Below are positions 1-7,269 of a DNA stretch of 20,435 bases, one piece after another. The notes under the pieces are model-generated. The model had not been told where the DNA came from and made no database searches. It worked only from the letters and a program-made list of their open reading frames with translations. The DNA comes from an uncultured Bacilli bacterium (GTDB taxonomy: Bacteria > Bacillota_I > Bacilli_A > RF39 > UBA660), in the NCBI GenBank assembly GCA_934086775.1, contig CAKOIJ010000019.1, positions 1-20,435 of the forward strand. The letters run 5' to 3'. The number at the start of each line of letters is the position of its first letter. The stretch's first letter is position 1. The position numbers and the translations under genes were made by a program.

Positions 1-140
1 CATACTCCACGTTTTTGAGGACTCATGTTGTTAGTTCTTTTTCTATCTTTTGAGTTAAATCCAACATTTAATACTGGACTCTTACTCTTTCTTACTTTTT
101 GTCCTCTTTTCTTTCTAACTAATTGGTTAATAGTAGTCAT
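1..140 (-). CDS. rpsL: 30S ribosomal protein S12, N-terminal part (cut by window edge)
   Basis: Reading the minus strand from the ATG at 138-140 gives 46 codons starting MTTINQLVRKKRGQKVRKSK and later SPQKRGV, followed by TG at the edge that would begin the conserved Cys. This is the S12 N-terminus (PTINQLVRKGR...SPQKRGVC), a 30S decoding-centre protein. The start is fixed by a good Shine-Dalgarno (AAAGGAGT) directly upstream. The rest of the gene, and probably rpsG, would lie off the left end. It has its own promoter at 224-252, so it does not depend on read-through from the two small genes upstream. Confidence 0.95.
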   Translation of the reverse strand, partial: MTTINQLVRKKRGQKVRKSKSPVLNVGFNSKDRKRTNNMSPQKRGV

Positions 141-223
141 ATTAACTCCTTTCTCGTACACACTTCCTGGTGTATCGCGTTTATAATTTAAATTAGAGTT
201 TTTTAAAAAACTCGAACAAATTA
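141..223 (-). promoter_or_regulatory. rpsL 5' leader with palindrome and hairpin
   Basis: The leader holds a perfect 18-bp palindrome at 196-213 (GAGTTTTTTAAAAAACTC). Nearer the start codon is a small hairpin (minus strand TACAC, 8-nt loop, GTGTA, around 150-167). Leaders of ribosomal protein operons often bind a ribosomal protein; that role here is inference. The palindrome could instead be a DNA operator or a weak pause site. Confidence 0.4.
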
Positions 224-252
224 ACTATACCATTTTATAATGGTTTTGTCAA
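224..252 (-). promoter_or_regulatory. rpsL promoter (sigma-70/SigA type)
   Basis: On the minus strand TTGACA (247-252), a 17-bp spacer and TATAGT (224-229) form a near-consensus housekeeping promoter. It lies between the terminator of the upstream operon and rpsL. Confidence 0.85.
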
Positions 253-274
253 ACTTTTTCTATCCATTTTATGT

Positions 275-309
275 AAAAAAAAGAGTTTTATTACAATTTT
301 AAAACTCTT
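275..309 (-). terminator. Terminator of the two-gene operon 291-1222
   Basis: Ten-bp stem (281-290 with 300-309), loop of 9 nt containing the stop codon of the 291-749 gene, then a run of T on the minus strand (275-282). Confidence 0.85.
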
Positions 310-749
310 GCACTAGTATTTTTTCTTATTTCAGGTAATTTGTTCTCTATTAAATCTATTAATAAAATTACCTCATCTACTACTTGTATATTACTATTTG
401 TTTTTATTTTAATCACATTATTAAATTCATTAAATACATAACTTGGATATGTTTTTAAACCAAAATCAATTACTTTTACTTTAGTTAGTTCAGAACCTTC
501 TAAAAATACTTTTTTATTTTCTATTATTTCCAAACACTTAATTAAATCTAAAAATAAATCCCTTAAATAGTTGTCATTTTTAGAAACTTTATTTATAATT
601 TCTACTTTTTCAATTAATGGTACTTCAGTTAAATTAACTTTTTCGAGTTTCTTTTCTAAAACTATATTTAATAATGATAAAGTATACATTCTTTTAAATT
701 CAGAATTTTCATTTCTATGTAAACTTAAATATTCACTGATTATAGTCAT
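291..749 (-). CDS. Unrecognised small protein, second gene of a two-gene operon
   Basis: A 152-residue soluble, helix-rich protein with no signal peptide or membrane segment. I do not recognise the family. Its ATG overlaps the stop of the upstream gene by 4 nt (ATGA), so translation is probably coupled. Its middle (IINKVSKND...LFLDLIKCLEIIE) and the later FGLKTYPSYVF segment resemble, in the same order, FINVSNEED...LILLLINLLED and YGVNPLYVY in the neighbour, suggesting that the two are diverged paralogues that may form a heterodimer (inference). No catalytic motif is visible. Leu, Ile, Lys, Glu and Asn dominate, as expected from the base composition. Confidence 0.8.
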   Translation of the reverse strand: MTIISEYLSLHRNENSEFKRMYTLSLLNIVLEKKLEKVNLTEVPLIEKVEIINKVSKNDNYLRDLFLDLIKCLEIIENKKVFLEGSELTKVKVIDFGLKTYPSYVFNEFNNVIKIKTNSNIQVVDEVILLIDLIENKLPEIRKNTSARVLKL

Positions 750-1222
750 TTTTTAAGTACCTTTCTATCTCTACCTTTTATAAAGCCTCTTAAAGTTTCG
801 GAATACAAGCTTTCTAAAAATATTTTATTAGTACATCTACTTCCTAATTCTATTCTTTTTAAAGAACCATCCCCATCATAAACATATAAAGGATTAACAC
901 CATATTTACATAGGGTATATACACGATTATTATTTACAATAGTTTTATTAGTTTCATACTTATGAATTACATTAACTTCTGTATCTTCTAGTAAATTGAT
1001 TAATAAAAGAATTAATTTAATTAAACTTTTTATGTCTTCTTCATTAGATACATTTATAAATTCTCTTAGAAGTTCTTTATCAGATAGTTTAGTAAACCCA
1101 TACTCTCCTTTTTCCCTTAAATTAGTAAATAATACACTTCTTAAATAGAAAACAATGTACTTAATTTTTTCATTATAGTTATCACTTGTAAAAATATTTT
1201 GATCTATTGGTAACGTTGTCAT
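746..1222 (-). CDS. Unrecognised small protein, first gene of a two-gene operon
   Basis: A 158-residue protein without signal peptide or transmembrane helix. The centre is helical (roughly residues 55-90), followed by an NNNRVYTLCKYGVNPLYVYD segment that looks like a beta-hairpin, and a basic C-terminus (RGFIKGRDRKVLKK). I recognise no family. The start ATG at 1220-1222 has AAAGGGG about 11 nt upstream; an ATG 7 nt earlier is out of frame. The promoter is at 1252-1280 and the operon ends at the terminator at 275-309. It shares an ordered set of short motifs with the following gene (probable paralogues). Its position beside a small-RNA-like unit may be coincidental. Confidence 0.8.
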   Translation of the reverse strand: MTTLPIDQNIFTSDNYNEKIKYIVFYLRSVLFTNLREKGEYGFTKLSDKELLREFINVSNEEDIKSLIKLILLLINLLEDTEVNVIHKYETNKTIVNNNRVYTLCKYGVNPLYVYDGDGSLKRIELGSRCTNKIFLESLYSETLRGFIKGRDRKVLKK

Positions 1223-1251
1223 TAACCATACATCCCCTTTCGCAAGACAAT

Positions 1252-1280
1252 ATTGTACAATAATTTATACAAAAAGTCAA
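1252..1280 (-). promoter_or_regulatory. Promoter of the unknown two-gene operon
   Basis: Minus strand TTGACT (1275-1280), 17-bp spacer, TACAAT (1252-1257). It starts immediately after the T-run of the terminator at 1282-1318, so the operon is insulated from upstream transcription. Confidence 0.8.
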
Positions 1281-1281
1281 C

Positions 1282-1318
1282 AAAAAAATAGTACTTTAAC
1301 AAAGGATAAAAAGTACTA
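1282..1318 (-). terminator. Terminator of the candidate small RNA
   Basis: Nine-bp stem (1289-1297 with 1310-1318), 12-nt loop, then seven T on the minus strand (1282-1288). There is no long ORF upstream of it on this strand, only the 1282-1422 transcript. Confidence 0.8.
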
Positions 1319-1422
1319 CTCTAAACTTATCAAATGCCTTTATTATAGAGGTAATGAGAGATTAAATTAATTATAGTAAAAGCAATTGATTTCATAAATT
1401 TATTCTTTCTTTCAAAAGAATG
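1282..1422 (-). ncRNA. Candidate small RNA of about 140 nt between smc and the unknown operon
   Basis: A consensus promoter (1429-1456) places a start near 1422 on the minus strand, and an intrinsic terminator lies at 1282-1318. The smc transcript has its own terminator at 1462-1487, so this is a separate unit. A 7-bp hairpin (ATTCTTT...AAAGAAT) lies near the 5' end. I recognise no known RNA family; it does not look like 4.5S, 6S or tmRNA. It contains one short reading frame (1330-1395, 21 codons, MKSIAFTIINLISHYLYNKG...) with only a weak Shine-Dalgarno (GAAAGAAAG), so either a regulatory RNA or a small hydrophobic-peptide mRNA is possible. Confidence 0.55.
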
Positions 1423-1428
1423 GTACTT

Positions 1429-1456
1429 ATTATAGCACACTTTTTATATTTGTCAA
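1429..1456 (-). promoter_or_regulatory. Consensus promoter of the candidate small RNA
   Basis: Minus strand TTGACA (1451-1456), 16-bp spacer, TATAAT (1429-1434). Both hexamers match consensus exactly. It lies just beyond the smc terminator. Confidence 0.85.
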
Positions 1457-1461
1457 GTACC

Positions 1462-1487
1462 AAAAAAAGCACTTTTAATGTGCTTTT
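1462..1487 (-). terminator. smc terminator
   Basis: Eight-bp stem AAAAGCAC/GTGCTTTT (1465-1472 with 1480-1487), 7-nt loop, then a T-run on the minus strand. It overlaps the smc stop codon at 1475-1477. Confidence 0.8.
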
Positions 1488-4417
1488 ACTTCTTCTAATT
1501 TAACACTCACTAGTTTACTTACTCCACTTTCTTCCATAGTTATACCATAAAGAGAATCAACATATTCCATTGTTTTCTTTTTGTGTGTTATTATTAGTAA
1601 CTGTGTTTTACCTTTATAATGGTTTATATATTCACCAAATTTTTCAACATTAACTTCATCAAGTGCACTTTCAACTTCATCAAGTATTACGAAAGGTACA
1701 TCTTTTAAATTCATTATTGCGAATAATAAACTAATCGCAGTTAAAGTTTTTTCTCCACCACTTAGTAAACTTAATACTCCCGGTTTCTTTCCTGGAGGAT
1801 TTGCTATTATTTCTATTCCAGTTTCTAGCATATTAGTTGGATCAGTAAGTTCTAGTTTAGCACTTCCCCCTCCAAACAATTCTTTAAATACTTTCATGAA
1901 TTCATTATTTACTTTTCTAAAAGTAGTAGCAAACTTCTCAATCATAATGTCATCCATATCATTTATTATCTTAAGTAGATTTTGTTCACTAGTTACTAAG
2001 TCTTCTTTTTGAGTAGTTAAAAATTCATATCTTTTACTAACTCTTTCATACTCCTCTATACTAGATAAATTAACCTCTCCCAGAGTTTTTAATGTTCTTT
2101 TAATTTCTCCTATTAAAGTTTTAGCTTCGTTTATATCTATATTTAATTCATAATTGTTTCTAGCTCTTTCATAAGTTAAATTATATTCTTCACTTAATCT
2201 ATTTAATAAATTATCTATTACAACTGATAATTTAGCCTCTTTAATATTTAAGTTATTTAATCTATCAGTGTTTTCTTTATTCTTAGAGTTATATTTTTTA
2301 AGAGTTACTTCTTTAAATTCTAACTCTTCAATAACTTCTCTTCTAAGTGTTTCTTTATTTATAATAGTTTGTTCTAATAACTTTTTATCTTTTTCTTTTT
2401 CATAATACTTACTTAACACTTCATCTAATTCATTATCTCCTTCATTTTTACCTAAAGTAGATAATTCTAAAGTAATTTTATTTAAGTTTTCACTATCTAA
2501 ATTAATATTATTTTTAATATTACTTTCTTTTTCAGTACTAGAAAGTACATCTAAATTAGTTTTATAGATCATATTAACTAAATTACTTAAATTATCATCA
2601 TTCTCTTTTAAACTATCTTCACATGAGGATATTTCATTTATTAAACTAGTAATATTTCTACTAATATTATCAAGTTCTGACTTATCAGTAAAATTAGAAC
2701 TTGCTTTATTTATACTTCCACCAGTTAAACTACCTCCTACATGAATTATATCTCCATCAAGTGATGCAATTCTATATTTAGAGTTGATTTTTTTACTTAT
2801 TATCAAAGCATTATCTATATTATCTACTACTATGCTATTACCAAGTTGATTTTTTATAATATTAGAATATTCTTTTTCATAATTAACTAAATCACTAGCA
2901 ACTCCAATAAATCCTTTTATATCTTTTACTTCATTTAAAGAATTTTCATCTATATACTTTGGTTTTATCAAATTAAGTGGGAAAAAAGTTACTCTTCCTT
3001 TATTATTAGTTTTTAAGTATTCAATAGCTTCTTTTGCAGCTATATCATTTTCTATCACTATATAGTTAGTACTTCCTCCAAGTAAAGTTTCTATAGCTTG
3101 GCTATAAGTACTATCTACTTCTATTAATGAGCCAATGGTATTTTTAATGCCTCTTAAACTAGGGCTATTCAGTACACTTTTTACTGAATATGGAACTTTA
3201 GTCATGTTTTCTATATTATATAGAAGTATATCTCTTCTGTTAACTAAATTATATTTCTTTTTAGTTAGTTCATTTATTGTTTCTGTAAGCTTATTCTTAT
3301 TAGCTTTACCTTTATTTAAATCATTATTTAAATCATTTAATTTATTAGTATTTTGATTTAATACTCTCGTACTTTCTTCAAGTTCTAAATTAAGTTTAGA
3401 TAAATTAGTAGTTATTCTTAATTTTTCTTCTTCTAAATAGGATAGTCTTTGTTTTACTAAAGAACTTTCTTTATCATATTTATTTCTTTCTTTTAATAGT
3501 TCTTTTTTTGAATTAAGTTCATTTAACTCTTCTACCTTTAAAAGTAGTTCTTTCTGCATACTAGATACTTCATCATCGAGTTTACTTCTTTTTACTCTCA
3601 ACTCTTCTATTAAAGTTCTTTCTTTTATATCGCTTGTACTTTCTTCACTTATAATTAATTCAAGTTTTTCTTTTTCTTCCTTTACTAAAGTATATTCATC
3701 ATTAAAAGTAGTTATATCACTAGCTAGAACTCCAACTTCTATGCTTTCTAATTTTTCTTTGTTTTCTTTATAAATTAAAGCCTTCTCTTTTTCTCTTTTT
3801 AAAGGTTCTACACTAAGAGAAAGTTCATTTATTAGCATATTTACTCTTTCTATATTTTCATTAGTTCTTGCAAGCTTTCTTAATGTTTCCTCTTTTCTTT
3901 TTTTATATTTTACAACTCCTGCAGCTTCTTCTATAATACCTCTTTTTTCTAAACTATTTCCACCTAGTATTTCACTTATCTTTCCTTGGGGTATTATACT
4001 TAAGCTTTCTTTTGAACTAAAACTATCTATAAATAAATCAGTAATATCTTTAAGTCTTACCCTTTCTTTATTTATAAAGTATTCATTCTCTCCAGTTCTA
4101 TAAACTACTCTTTTTATTTCTATTTCAGAAAATTCAAGTGGTAAACTTTTATCTGTATTATCAAGTATTATTTCTACTTTAGCACTTCTTGCTGCTTCCC
4201 TAGAAGAAGAACCATTAAATATTACATCAGTCATCCCATTTTGACCTCTTAAGGTCTTAACTGATTGTTCTCCCATTACCCATTTTAAAGCATCAACTAT
4301 ATTACTTTTACCACTACCATTAGGTCCTACTATACCAGTAAAGTTTTTACTAAGTTCTAAGTTAACATTGCTAGCAAAACTTTTAAATCCATTTATTTTT
4401 ATCTCTTTTATATACAT
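1475..4417 (-). CDS. smc: Chromosome segregation/condensation protein SMC
   Basis: ATPase of the SMC-ScpAB condensin that loads on and organises the chromosome. Order of parts: N-terminal head with GFKSF (10-14) and Walker A GPNGSGKSN (31-39); coiled coil from about 165 to 405; a hinge domain (about 410-575, with LRGIKNTIGSLIEV and the glycine-rich GGSLTGGS); return coil to about 835; C-terminal head with signature LLSGGEKTLTA (about 884-893), Walker B FVILDE (about 909-914) and ESALDE. Length is 980 residues against about 1,180 usual in Firmicutes; the heads and hinge are complete, so the arms are short. Mollicutes SMC proteins, as I recall, are also about 980. It starts 11 nt after rnc, with GAGGTG as Shine-Dalgarno; rnc-smc is a conserved pair. 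ftsY, the usual next gene, is absent. Confidence 0.97.
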   Translation of the reverse strand: MYIKEIKINGFKSFASNVNLELSKNFTGIVGPNGSGKSNIVDALKWVMGEQSVKTLRGQNGMTDVIFNGSSSREAARSAKVEIILDNTDKSLPLEFSEIEIKRVVYRTGENEYFINKERVRLKDITDLFIDSFSSKESLSIIPQGKISEILGGNSLEKRGIIEEAAGVVKYKKRKEETLRKLARTNENIERVNMLINELSLSVEPLKREKEKALIYKENKEKLESIEVGVLASDITTFNDEYTLVKEEKEKLELIISEESTSDIKERTLIEELRVKRSKLDDEVSSMQKELLLKVEELNELNSKKELLKERNKYDKESSLVKQRLSYLEEEKLRITTNLSKLNLELEESTRVLNQNTNKLNDLNNDLNKGKANKNKLTETINELTKKKYNLVNRRDILLYNIENMTKVPYSVKSVLNSPSLRGIKNTIGSLIEVDSTYSQAIETLLGGSTNYIVIENDIAAKEAIEYLKTNNKGRVTFFPLNLIKPKYIDENSLNEVKDIKGFIGVASDLVNYEKEYSNIIKNQLGNSIVVDNIDNALIISKKINSKYRIASLDGDIIHVGGSLTGGSINKASSNFTDKSELDNISRNITSLINEISSCEDSLKENDDNLSNLVNMIYKTNLDVLSSTEKESNIKNNINLDSENLNKITLELSTLGKNEGDNELDEVLSKYYEKEKDKKLLEQTIINKETLRREVIEELEFKEVTLKKYNSKNKENTDRLNNLNIKEAKLSVVIDNLLNRLSEEYNLTYERARNNYELNIDINEAKTLIGEIKRTLKTLGEVNLSSIEEYERVSKRYEFLTTQKEDLVTSEQNLLKIINDMDDIMIEKFATTFRKVNNEFMKVFKELFGGGSAKLELTDPTNMLETGIEIIANPPGKKPGVLSLLSGGEKTLTAISLLFAIMNLKDVPFVILDEVESALDEVNVEKFGEYINHYKGKTQLLIITHKKKTMEYVDSLYGITMEESGVSKLVSVKLEEVKAH

Positions 4418-4428
4418 TAGTTACACCT

Positions 4429-5070
4429 CTATACACATTTATTAATGGCTTCTTTAGCAGCTGCTTGTTCAGCCTCCTTTTTGCTTGGACCTTTACCTGT
4501 TCCAAAAAGTATTCCATCCACTACTGCATTTACTATGAAATATTTTTTATGAGCAGGGCCACCTTCCTTTACAAGAATATATTCTACACTTTTTTTATCT
4601 GTTTGCACTAGTTCTTGAAGTGTACTTTTATAATCGTTTAAAAAGTCAACATTTTTTTCAATATATGGTACTATTAAATCATTAAATAAAACAAATACTT
4701 TTTCTATTCCAAGTTCTAGATATATTACCCCTATTACTGCTTCAAATACATCTGCAATTACAGTTTTATTAGGAAATCTTACACTGTTACCTGTTTTTAT
4801 ATAACTAGCTAAATTAATATCTTTAGCATATTCATATAAGGCGTTTTCACATACATATAAACTCCTTTTCTTACTCATTTCACCTTCATTATATTTATTT
4901 GTTTTATATATGTAGTCACTGCTAACTAGTTCTAAAACAGCATCTCCTAGAAACTCTAATCTTTCATAAGAAATTAAATTATGTTCATTTGCATAGCTAG
5001 TATGAGTTAATGCAATAGGTAGTAATTTACTTTTACTTAAATCTATTCCATAATTAAGTAATTCTTTCAT
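4429..5070 (-). CDS. rnc: Ribonuclease III
   Basis: Double-strand-specific endoribonuclease that processes rRNA precursors and structured or antisense RNA duplexes. The 213-residue protein has the RNase III signature ERLEFLGDAVLE (36-47; acidic residues E36, E39, D43), a second acidic cluster D107 and E110 (ADVFEAVIG), and a C-terminal double-stranded RNA-binding domain from about 145 (DYKSTLQELVQ) to the end (KKEAEQAAAKEAI). The ATG at 5070 is preceded by AGAAGGA. It is the first gene of the rnc-smc operon; a TATAAT -10 at 5114-5119 is the likely promoter. If the antisense RNA at 17862-17965 pairs with its target, this enzyme would be a natural candidate to cut the duplex (inference). Confidence 0.97.
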   Translation of the reverse strand: MKELLNYGIDLSKSKLLPIALTHTSYANEHNLISYERLEFLGDAVLELVSSDYIYKTNKYNEGEMSKKRSLYVCENALYEYAKDINLASYIKTGNSVRFPNKTVIADVFEAVIGVIYLELGIEKVFVLFNDLIVPYIEKNVDFLNDYKSTLQELVQTDKKSVEYILVKEGGPAHKKYFIVNAVVDGILFGTGKGPSKKEAEQAAAKEAINKCV

Positions 5071-5113
5071 ATTCTAGTCCTTCTTTCTTTGTTATTAATT
5101 CTTTATAGATATT

Positions 5114-5119
5114 ATTATA
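5114..5119 (-). promoter_or_regulatory. Probable -10 box for rnc-smc
   Basis: TATAAT on the minus strand 44 nt upstream of the rnc start; no convincing -35 box at the right distance. Weak support. Confidence 0.4.
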
Positions 5120-5172
5120 CCAACTTTAAAAGAATTTTTCTATTCTTTATTTATTTTTAATAAAATTTCTAG

Positions 5173-5178
5173 TATAAT
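5173..5178 (+). promoter_or_regulatory. Probable -10 box for yidD-lipoprotein operon
   Basis: TATAAT 15 nt upstream of the yidD ATG, with a Shine-Dalgarno AGGTGGG between them. The -35 region is A/T-rich and poorly matched. The intervening region is divergent with rnc. Confidence 0.45.
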
Positions 5179-5192
5179 TAAATAGGTGGGAT

Positions 5193-5414
5193 ATGAAAAA
5201 GGTTTTTATTAAATTAATAAATATGTATCAAAGGACTCCACTTCTAACCCATGCAAGTTGTAAACTTTTACCCACTTGCAGTGAATATTCTAAAATAGCA
5301 ATAGAAAGATATGGAGTTATAAAAGGGTTCTATCTTACCATCAAAAGATTATTTAGGTGCCATTTTACTAAAGGAGTAAAAGTTGATATGGTGCCTATTA
5401 AGGAGAAAGAATGA
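5193..5414 (+). CDS. yidD: Membrane protein insertion efficiency factor YidD
   Basis: A small (73-residue) YidD/DUF37 protein, known to help YidC-dependent membrane insertion at the cytoplasmic face. The family core is present: CKLLPTCSEYSKIAIERYG at about 23-41, with the conserved PTCSEY and paired cysteines, then GVIKGFYLTIKRLFRCH. Length is normal for the short form. In many bacteria yidD sits with rnpA and yidC; here it heads an operon with a metal-binding-type lipoprotein whose ATG overlaps the yidD stop (ATGA at 5411-5414), implying translational coupling. Confidence 0.93.
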   Translation: MKKVFIKLINMYQRTPLLTHASCKLLPTCSEYSKIAIERYGVIKGFYLTIKRLFRCHFTKGVKVDMVPIKEKE

Positions 5415-6268
5415 AAAAAATTTTAGTTATTTTATTAAGTTTAGTTTTATTAACAGGATGTTTTGGTAAAAATGAAGAAACAACAAAAGTAGCATATACT
5501 ACTTACTATCCACTTGAATATGTTACTAGTTATTTGTATGGAAAGTTTGCTACTATTAAAAGTATTTATCCAAATGGTACAGATCCTTCTAAATATGAAC
5601 TTACTGATAAACAAAAGACAATTTATGCTAAAGGAAATGCTTTTATTTATGCAGGGGTTTCTAGTGAAGTTAAACTTGCAGCTGATTTTATTAATAGTAA
5701 CCCTAATATTAATATAATTGATGGTACTAAAGGTGTATCATTTAATGATGATATTTCTGAACTTTGGCTTGATCCTTCTAATTATTTAATGATTGCAAGG
5801 AATATTAAATCTACTTTAATAGATTATACTAACAGTCTATATGATGAAGAAAAAATAAGCAACTTATATAAAGAATTAAAAGTAGGAATAAGCGAAATAG
5901 ATGTTGAACTTACAATGATGGGTAAAAACGCATCTAGAAATAATATATTTGTTACTGATAATGTCTTTAATTTCCTAAAGAAGTATAATATAAATGTTAT
6001 TTCAGTAGATAGTAAAAATGAAAGTAATACTAAAAGTTATAATGAAGCTAAAACACTAATTAGTAAGGGTGATATTAAATATGCATTTACTATTAAAGGT
6101 AAAGTTTTAGATAGTATGGCAGAAACATTTATTAAGAATAATAATTTAGAAATAGTAGAAATTGATCCTATGTACACTTTAAGTGAAGAACAAAGAAAAG
6201 ATGGACATGACTATATAAGTATTATGAATGATAATATTACTAAATTTAAAACAGAGTTATTTAGATAA
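5411..6268 (+). CDS. ZnuA/TroA-like substrate-binding lipoprotein lacking the usual metal-binding histidines
   Basis: Signal peptide with lipobox LLTGC (Cys about 17) anchors this 285-residue protein outside the membrane. The fold follows the cluster A-I metal-binding proteins: GTDPSKYELT (family GxDPHxYEPT), ELWLDPSNY (family DPHxWLDPxN), FVTDNVFNFLKKY (family HDAFxYFxxRY), and a C-terminal EIDPMYT. At the three histidine ligand positions it has Ser, Glu and Asp; only the last acidic ligand seems kept. It may therefore bind manganese or another ligand, or not transport metal. No permease or ATPase is adjacent; the partner is yidD, with a 4-nt overlap. It ends in a shared terminator at 6249-6280. 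Confidence 0.85.
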   Translation: MKKILVILLSLVLLTGCFGKNEETTKVAYTTYYPLEYVTSYLYGKFATIKSIYPNGTDPSKYELTDKQKTIYAKGNAFIYAGVSSEVKLAADFINSNPNINIIDGTKGVSFNDDISELWLDPSNYLMIARNIKSTLIDYTNSLYDEEKISNLYKELKVGISEIDVELTMMGKNASRNNIFVTDNVFNFLKKYNINVISVDSKNESNTKSYNEAKTLISKGDIKYAFTIKGKVLDSMAETFIKNNNLEIVEIDPMYTLSEEQRKDGHDYISIMNDNITKFKTELFR

Positions 6269-6280
6269 CTCTGTTTATTT
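6249..6280. terminator. Shared bidirectional terminator between lipoprotein and ruvB
   Basis: Perfect 12-bp stem (6249-6260 with 6265-6276) and a TTAG loop. T-rich tail on the plus strand, and TTTTAAATTT on the minus strand. It overlaps the plus-strand stop (6266-6268) and the ruvB stop (6275-6277). Confidence 0.85.
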
Positions 6281-7264
6281 TTCTATACCAAGATATTCAT
6301 AAGTTTTATCAGTCACTTGTCTTCCTCTTATAGTCCTTTTAATAAATCCTTCTTGTAAAAGAAAGGGTTCAATCACATCTTCAATAGTAGTTACTTCTTC
6401 TCCAATTGATGCAGCTATACTTTCTATTCCAACTGGGCCACCATTAAATTTATTAATTAAACTTTCTAAATACTCTATATCGGTATTATCAAGTCCATAT
6501 TCATCTACTTTAAGTTTGGTTAAACTTTTATTAGTTATTTCTTTATCTATTGTTTCTAGTCCATTTACAAGTGCAAAGTCACTTACTCTTTTAAGAAGTC
6601 TATTTGCTATTCTAGGTGTTTTCCTACTTCTTTTAGCAATTGTATATGCAGCTTCCTCTTCTATTTTTAAATCTAGTACTCTAGCACTTCTTTTAACTAT
6701 TTCAGTAAGTTCTTCATCTTTATAATATTCAAGTTTACAAGTAATTCCAAATCTATCTCTTAAGGGACTAGATAAGTCTCCAGCGCGTGTAGTTGCGCCC
6801 ACTAAAGTGAAAGGTGGTAAATCTATTTTAATATTTCTACTTTGTCCTTCACTTCCTACAATTATATCTAGTTTAAAATCTTCCATTGCAGAATATAATA
6901 TTTCTTCTATATATTTTGGTATTCTATGAATTTCATCTATAAATAATACATCATAAGGTTCTAAACTACTCAATATAGCAGCTAGGTCTCCACTTTTTTC
7001 AATAGTTGGTCCACTTGCAGTTTTAATGTTTACACCCAGTTCATTAGCAATTATATGACTAAGAGTTGTTTTACCCAGTCCTGGAGGGCCATATAAAAGT
7101 ACATGATCTAAACTTGTGTTTCTTAATTTAGCAGCTTTTACAAAAACTTTTATATTTTCTTTTACATCTGTTTGTCCAATATATTCATCAAATACTTGTG
7201 GTCTTATTGTTTTCTCAAAACTATCTACTTCTTGGTATTCACTATTTAATTCTTTGTTCATCAT
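6275..7264 (-). CDS. ruvB: Holliday junction branch migration helicase RuvB
   Basis: AAA+ motor that drives branch migration with RuvA. Walker A GPPGLGKTT (59-67), Walker B FIDEIHR (108-114), sensor GATTRAGDLSSPLRDRFG (156-173, with the arginine finger in LRDRF), and a C-terminal winged helix containing GGPVGIESIAASIGEE and GFIKRTIRGR. The length of 329 is normal. Two ATGs occur in tandem: for the first (7264) the AGGAGG is only 1 nt away, for the second (7261) 4 nt, so the true start may be 7261. It follows ruvA after 5 nt. Confidence 0.97.
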   Translation of the reverse strand: MMNKELNSEYQEVDSFEKTIRPQVFDEYIGQTDVKENIKVFVKAAKLRNTSLDHVLLYGPPGLGKTTLSHIIANELGVNIKTASGPTIEKSGDLAAILSSLEPYDVLFIDEIHRIPKYIEEILYSAMEDFKLDIIVGSEGQSRNIKIDLPPFTLVGATTRAGDLSSPLRDRFGITCKLEYYKDEELTEIVKRSARVLDLKIEEEAAYTIAKRSRKTPRIANRLLKRVSDFALVNGLETIDKEITNKSLTKLKVDEYGLDNTDIEYLESLINKFNGGPVGIESIAASIGEEVTTIEDVIEPFLLQEGFIKRTIRGRQVTDKTYEYLGIEK

Positions 7265-7269
7265 TCCTC

